Below are positions 42,491 to 46,528 of a stretch of DNA of 46,528 bases, piece after piece. The notes beneath the pieces were generated by a model. It was given only the letters and a program-made list of their open reading frames with translations, searched no databases and was not told where the DNA came from. Position numbers and translations under genes: made by a program. Position 1 is the first letter of the stretch; each line of letters starts with the position of its first letter. Source of the DNA: Desulfobacterales bacterium. GTDB taxonomy: Bacteria > Desulfobacterota > Desulfobacteria > Desulfobacterales > SpSt-501. The stretch spans positions 1 through 46,528 of the forward strand of contig JAUQXK010000132.1 in assembly GCA_030834695.1 (NCBI GenBank). Direction: 5' to 3'.

Positions 42491-42664
42491 CTATCGGCCC
42501 AGAGCCACCTGACACCGTGTGTCGCGGCATTCAGGAGTATCGAGGCTCGATAACTTGAGGCGATCGAAGATAGGGTATTCCCCGCGACCCTGGCATTCGG
42601 AGCAGGACAACTCCCTGCCATTTTCGATAACATAACCCTTCCCATTGCAAACAGCACAAACCAT
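42491..42664 (-). CDS. Small DnaJ-type zinc-finger protein
   Basis: A 57-residue protein. It has two CxxCxGxG motifs, CAVCNGKG (Cys3/6) and CSECQGRG (Cys21/24), the zinc-binding module of the DnaJ cysteine-rich domain reduced to one pair. The tail has two more Cys (PECRDTRC). The ATG at 42664 has GGAGGGGG about 6-9 nt upstream, clearly better than the ATG at 42691. Small proteins of this kind are common in Desulfobacterota and might be zinc-dependent chaperone or redox factors; the function is unknown. Confidence 0.7.
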   Translation of the reverse strand: MVCAVCNGKGYVIENGRELSCSECQGRGEYPIFDRLKLSSLDTPECRDTRCQVALGR

Positions 42665-43028
42665 TTTACGCCCCCTCCAGCGAAATCCCATGAAAGCGAA
42701 AACCAGGCAATTGCCCTTCGGCGGTCCTTAAAGCAGCAGTTCCCGTAAAAATCAAGACCCTTGGTATCGGCCGCCACTAACTTGCATTCAGCAAATTTTA
42801 TTCCAGGTTTTAAAATAAGATATATCAGTAGTAAAAACAATTTGTTGAAAGATAACCGCCCGAATCGTCCAACGCCCATTTGGGGTGAGCGCTGGGTAAA
42901 ATTGAAACGAAAAATTCATACCCTCCCTTGGCGCTGGCGCGGGGGGCGGGGGCGAAGATTCAAAAGCGGCTTGTCATTGGGGCAATTATGTGTATCTTTG
43001 CCCTCATACACCCCCGCGGGTGAGCCAA
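42665..43028. other. Divergent intergenic region
   Basis: About 360 nt between the zinc-finger gene and the protease gene. The left half is AT-rich and the right half GC-rich, marking the end of the AT-rich accessory stretch. No repeat or clear promoter is seen. Confidence 0.4.
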
Positions 43029-43979
43029 ATGAGGCCGTCAATGAAAAGAGCAGCACTCTACAGCAGCTCCGGCCGACCGCGAACGGGATTCACGCCAAAC
43101 CCAACCGAATCCCCGCGTCCGGCCAAGAGCCGCGAGGGGCGCCAGAACGCCTCTCCGGTCGCCAGCGTCCGGCACTCCCGCCTGCGTCAATTCTTCATCC
43201 GCCGGAAGGTGCTCATGTGGGCGGCGGCCGGCGGTCTCTTGGGGCTGCTGCTGGCTGCGCTGCATGCGGCAATGGTCGCTCCGCCCCGTCCCATCACCCA
43301 ACACGACATCGACGCAGCCGTGCTTCACACCCTGAAGACCAAGCGCCTGCCGTCACCCGCCGCCATGGCGTACGACGTCATTCGACCATCGGTGGTCCGC
43401 GTGCGCGGGCTGGAGCTTGACCCGGATGGAGACGAAGAAACCGAAAGAAGCGTCGGCACGGGGGTTGTCATCGTCGATGGGGGCGTCATTCTCACCAATC
43501 TTCACGTCGTCGCCGGCGCCCAGCTGGTGAAGGTGGTCTTCGCCGACGGACTGCAATCCGATGCCGCCCTCGTATCCGTGCAGCCGGAGAACGATCTGGC
43601 CGTGCTTCGAGCCAGGACCGTCCCGGACGATCTGGCGCCGGCTACGCTGAGATCGACGGCAGACCTGTCGCTGGGCGACCCGGTGGTGGCCGTGGGGTTC
43701 CCCTTCGGCATCGGTCCATCGGTTTCGGCAGGAGTTGTCTCCGGCTTGGGGCGCGAATACATCTCACCGCAGGGAAAAAGGCTGCTGACCAACCTGATTC
43801 AGTTCGATGCAGCGGCCAACCCCGGCAACTCCGGAGGTCCGCTGGTGAACGCCGACGGGGAGGTGGTGGGGATCGTAACGGCCATCCTGAATCCGAGCGA
43901 GCAGCGCGTATTCATCGGCATCGGGTTCGCGGTGACCATGGAGAGCGCGGCGGCGGCCATCGGACTGCCGCCGTTTTAG
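43029..43979 (+). CDS. Membrane-anchored trypsin-like (HtrA-type) serine protease without PDZ domain
   Basis: A 316-residue S1C protease. A basic, disordered N-terminus (1-60) is followed by one membrane helix (about 62-84), a linker, and a chymotrypsin-fold domain with His159 (TNLHVV), Asp189 (ENDLAVL) and Ser268 (NPGNSGGPL). No PDZ domain follows, unlike DegP/DegQ. It should act in the periplasm on misfolded or regulatory substrates. Start choices are the ATG at 43029 or 43041; a GTG at 42990 is less likely. The MoxR gene begins 15 nt after its stop, so the protease is probably part of the Bat-type operon. Confidence 0.85.
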   Translation: MRPSMKRAALYSSSGRPRTGFTPNPTESPRPAKSREGRQNASPVASVRHSRLRQFFIRRKVLMWAAAGGLLGLLLAALHAAMVAPPRPITQHDIDAAVLHTLKTKRLPSPAAMAYDVIRPSVVRVRGLELDPDGDEETERSVGTGVVIVDGGVILTNLHVVAGAQLVKVVFADGLQSDAALVSVQPENDLAVLRARTVPDDLAPATLRSTADLSLGDPVVAVGFPFGIGPSVSAGVVSGLGREYISPQGKRLLTNLIQFDAAANPGNSGGPLVNADGEVVGIVTAILNPSEQRVFIGIGFAVTMESAAAAIGLPPF

Positions 43980-43994
43980 GGTCGGGCGAATATC

Positions 43995-45011
43995 ATGAAC
44001 ACGAAGGAAACGAACCGCAGCGACGTTTCAGCATTGATGGAGCGCATCCTGTACGAGATCAAGAAGGTCGTGGTCGGCCAGGATCATTTTCTGGAACGAG
44101 TGCTGGTGGCCATTCTGGCCCAGGGGCATCTGCTGGTGGAAGGCGTCCCGGGGCTGGCCAAAACCCTGACGGTCAAGACCCTCGCCCGAACCATCAGCGG
44201 CAGCTTCAAGCGCATTCAGTTCACCCCGGACCTCGTCCCGGCGGATCTGGTCGGAACCCGCATCTACAACCAGAAGACCGGCGAGTTCACCACGGCGCTC
44301 GGGCCGGTGTTCGCTCACCTGCTCCTGGCCGATGAAATCAACCGGGCCCCGGCCAAGGTGCAGAGCGCCCTGCTCGAAGTGATGCAGGAGTATCAGGTCA
44401 CCATTGCCGGGGAGACCCATCCGGTGCCCCGACCGTTTCTGGTCATGGCCACCCAGAACCCCATCGAGACCGAGGGGACCTACCCGCTGCCCGAGGCGCA
44501 AGTGGACCGCTTCATGATGAAGGTGTTGGTCGGCTACCCCAGCGAGGAGGAGGAGTTTGTCATCGTCGACCGGGTCACCGGCATCGTCCGAGAAGCCGCG
44601 ACCGTGGCCACGACCGAACAGCTGAGCGCGCTCCAGCGCGAGTGCCGGTCCGGATACGTGGACCCGGCGCTCATCCAATATGCGGTGCGGCTGGCTTCCG
44701 CGACGCGCGACCCGACGCGTCATGGGGTGGACGATCTGGTGCCATATCTGTCATACGGCGCCAGCCCGCGTGCCTGCATTCATCTGATCGAGGCCGCCCG
44801 GGCCCTGGCCTATCTGCGCGGCCGCACATACGCACTTCCGGAGGATGTGATCGACCTGGTTCCCGACGTGTTCCGCCACCGGCTGGTGCTTTCCTACCAG
44901 GCCCTGGCCGAGGGGATGACGGCGGATCAGCTGATCCGCCGGATCATGAACGCCCTGCCGGTCCCGGAGCGGCCTCTGGAGACCCATGTCAGCCTCGGCG
45001 CACGATCCTGA
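43995..45011 (+). CDS. MoxR-family AAA+ ATPase
   Basis: A 338-residue AAA+ ATPase of the MoxR group. Walker A is GVPGLAKT (50-57), Walker B is LLLADEIN (Asp113/Glu114), the sensor region is MATQNPIETEGTYPLPEAQVDRF, and a C-terminal lid follows. MoxR ATPases work with VWA-domain proteins as chaperones for metal insertion or envelope-stress complexes. Here the partners are the DUF58 and VWA genes directly downstream. Its end overlaps the DUF58 gene start by 26 nt. Confidence 0.93.
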   Translation: MNTKETNRSDVSALMERILYEIKKVVVGQDHFLERVLVAILAQGHLLVEGVPGLAKTLTVKTLARTISGSFKRIQFTPDLVPADLVGTRIYNQKTGEFTTALGPVFAHLLLADEINRAPAKVQSALLEVMQEYQVTIAGETHPVPRPFLVMATQNPIETEGTYPLPEAQVDRFMMKVLVGYPSEEEEFVIVDRVTGIVREAATVATTEQLSALQRECRSGYVDPALIQYAVRLASATRDPTRHGVDDLVPYLSYGASPRACIHLIEAARALAYLRGRTYALPEDVIDLVPDVFRHRLVLSYQALAEGMTADQLIRRIMNALPVPERPLETHVSLGARS

Positions 45012-45939
45012 GAGAATCCTGCTACGGCTGGAGTGGACCGTCATCCGCCGCCTGGACGGTCTGCTTCAGGGCGACTACCGCACGTTGTTCCGCGGCTTCG
45101 GCCTGGATTTGGCCGATCTGCGCGAATATCAGTACCACGACGACATCCGCCACATCGACTGGAACGTCACCGCCCGGCTGCAGACCCCCTACGTCCGGGT
45201 GTACAACGAGGACCGCGACGTCACGGCCTGGTTTCTGCTGGACCTGAGCCCATCCGTGGATTTCGGTTCCCGAGAGGTGAAGAAGAGTGCCGTATCAATC
45301 GAATTCGTTACCGTTCTGGCCCGGCTCCTGACCCGCCACGGCAATCGCGTTGGAGCCCTGCTGTACGGCGATCACGTGGACACGGTGATTCCGGCGGGCA
45401 GCGGCCGGCGCCACGTGCTCCGCCTTCTCAATCGGATGATGGCGCGGCCCGCGCCCGCGCGCGCGACCGCAACCAACCTGAGCGATCTTTTTCAGGCTGC
45501 TTTTCGGGTGGTGCAACGACGATCGCTGGTTTTCGTCGTCTCCGATTTCATCAGCGCACCGGGATGGGAGGGGCCGCTGGCGCTTCTGGCCCAGCGCCAT
45601 GAAGTGCTGGCGGTGAGGCTCTTCGATCCGCTGGAGGTGGAATGGCCCGACTTGGGCCTGCTGCTCATTCAGGATGCCGAGACCGGCGAACAGGTCTGGG
45701 TCGACACCCACGACCGCAGCTTTCGCAAGCGCTTCACGGCCGCCGCCGAGCGGCGGGAAGGGGAACTCCGTTCGGCGTTTCAGAGGGCCGGCGTGGACGC
45801 CCTGGAGCTGTCGACGTCGGATGACATTGTCGATGCGATTCGGCGGTTTGCCGACCTGCGCCGGCAACGATGCCGGGGATCGGCGGCCGGCAACCTGCCC
45901 AAGCACCTGAGGGGGCGCCATGGCGTTTCTATGGCCTGA
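44986..45939 (+). CDS. DUF58-domain protein of the MoxR-Bat cluster
   Basis: A 317-residue soluble protein. The DUF58 signature GDYRTLFRGFGLDLADLREYQYHDDIRHIDWNVTARLQTPYVRVYNEDRD is at about 30-80, followed by a VWA-like fold with LLDLSPSVDFGS (a MIDAS-like DxSxS) and LVFVVSDFISAPGW. DUF58 proteins accompany MoxR ATPases and VWA proteins in nearly all bacterial phyla and probably act as adaptor or client-binding subunits. The start lies inside the moxR end, and its own stop overlaps the next gene by 20 nt. Confidence 0.92.
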   Translation: MSASAHDPERILLRLEWTVIRRLDGLLQGDYRTLFRGFGLDLADLREYQYHDDIRHIDWNVTARLQTPYVRVYNEDRDVTAWFLLDLSPSVDFGSREVKKSAVSIEFVTVLARLLTRHGNRVGALLYGDHVDTVIPAGSGRRHVLRLLNRMMARPAPARATATNLSDLFQAAFRVVQRRSLVFVVSDFISAPGWEGPLALLAQRHEVLAVRLFDPLEVEWPDLGLLLIQDAETGEQVWVDTHDRSFRKRFTAAAERREGELRSAFQRAGVDALELSTSDDIVDAIRRFADLRRQRCRGSAAGNLPKHLRGRHGVSMA

Positions 45940-46528
45940 CCTGCTGTGGCTCCTGCTCTGCATTCCGGCGCTGGTCGGCGCCTATCTGCTCCTTCTGCGC
46001 CGGAAGAAGCGCGCGGCGCTGGCCTATGCCAGCCTGAGCATGGTAAGGGCAGCGATGGGCGCCCGGCAGAATCTCCGGCGCCACCTGCCGCCGCTTCTGT
46101 TTCTGCTGGGGCTGGTGCTGATGATCGCTGCGACGGCCCGTCCCGTAGCCGTCATCACCCTGCCATCCCAGCATGAAACGGTCATCCTGGCCATGGACAT
46201 CTCCGGCAGCATGCGTGCCAACGACATCGAACCCAGCCGGATCGCCGCGGCCCAGGCAGCCGCGCGGGCCTTTGTCTCCGAGCAGCCGCGGCGCACCCGC
46301 ATCGGCGTGGTGACGTTTGCCGGGACGGCGGCGGTCGCGCAGGCGCCCACCCAGAATCGCGAGGATCTTCTGGCCGCCATCGACCGGTTCCAACTGCAAC
46401 GCGCAACCGCCATCGGCAGCGGCATCCTCGTATCGCTGAAAGCCATATTTCCGGACGCCGACTTCGACCTGCGCGCGGCGAACCCCCGGCGCGACCCTGC
46501 GCAGGATTCCCTGCGTGCGCTGCCGCTG
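45920..46528 (+). CDS. BatA-like VWA-domain membrane protein (3' end outside window)
   Basis: 203 codons are visible and the frame is open at the window end. Two N-terminal helices (about 7-25 and 56-74) flank a short loop with an RRKKR cluster, as in BatA/BatB. A von Willebrand A domain follows, with the metal-ion-dependent adhesion site DISGSMRAND (Asp93, Ser95, Ser97) and the later IGVVTFAG and TAIGSGI segments. In Bat operons these proteins form envelope complexes with MoxR and DUF58 proteins and are linked to stress or oxygen tolerance. Confidence 0.9.
   Translation, partial: MAFLWPDLLWLLLCIPALVGAYLLLLRRKKRAALAYASLSMVRAAMGARQNLRRHLPPLLFLLGLVLMIAATARPVAVITLPSQHETVILAMDISGSMRANDIEPSRIAAAQAAARAFVSEQPRRTRIGVVTFAGTAAVAQAPTQNREDLLAAIDRFQLQRATAIGSGILVSLKAIFPDADFDLRAANPRRDPAQDSLRALPL

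Noticed and set aside
42761-43420. A 219-codon + strand frame overlapping the protease gene
   Set aside because: It is out of frame with the protease, Pro/Arg/Ala-rich in the way GC-rich shadow frames are, and has no domain; the protease triad is in the other frame.

Overview
The window looks like a chromosomal piece of a Gram-negative bacterium, most likely a member of the Desulfobacterota (former Deltaproteobacteria). The hints are a free-standing MglA-type GTPase, a c-di-AMP (ydaO/yuaA) riboswitch in front of a secreted FN3/poly-Gly protein, outer-membrane lipoproteins with L,D-transpeptidases, and an alternative complex III operon. This lineage call is an inference, not a search result. 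No rRNA, tRNA, CRISPR array or intact insertion sequence was seen.

Layout. 0-5 kb: the end of a helical protein, a class III aminotransferase, MglA, and a leftward operon of DJ-1/PfpI, Sir2 and enoyl-CoA hydratase genes. 4.9-5.8 kb: a riboswitch-controlled exported protein. 5.9-11.9 kb: leftward genes for a Kef-type antiporter, a hybrid histidine kinase, a thioredoxin-reductase-like flavoprotein, a cysteine-dioxygenase-like cupin and a thiamine-binding-type protein. 11.9-14.4 kb: an M1 aminopeptidase.

14.4-27.6 kb is the core of the window, a rightward respiratory operon. It encodes alternative complex III (order B-C-D-F-A), then a cbb3-type oxygen reductase, then the complex III monohaem subunit E, and finally a CcoI/CopA-type copper ATPase. 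Together these would carry electrons from quinol through cytochromes c to O2 and supply copper to the oxidase. The oxidase genes lie inside the complex III gene set, and the CcoO and CcoP parts are rearranged. A promoter with a palindrome in its spacer precedes the operon, and a 127-bp imperfect palindrome interrupts it.

27.6-30.2 kb: an iron-sulfur protein and a divergent MFS transporter with an operator-like palindrome between them. 30.2-42.7 kb is visibly more AT-rich over much of its length and looks accessory. It holds a palindromic repeat, a Braun-lipoprotein-like gene flanked by two L,D-transpeptidase lipoproteins, a membrane TIR-like/zinc-ribbon protein with a degenerate pentapeptide-repeat gene, an asparaginase with an attenuator-like leader, a cNMP-binding-domain/histidine kinase/REC-PilZ operon, a periplasmic protein, a universal-stress-protein remnant and a tiny DnaJ-type zinc protein.

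43-46.5 kb is GC-rich again: a membrane-anchored trypsin-like protease followed by a MoxR-DUF58-VWA (Bat-type) operon cut by the window end.
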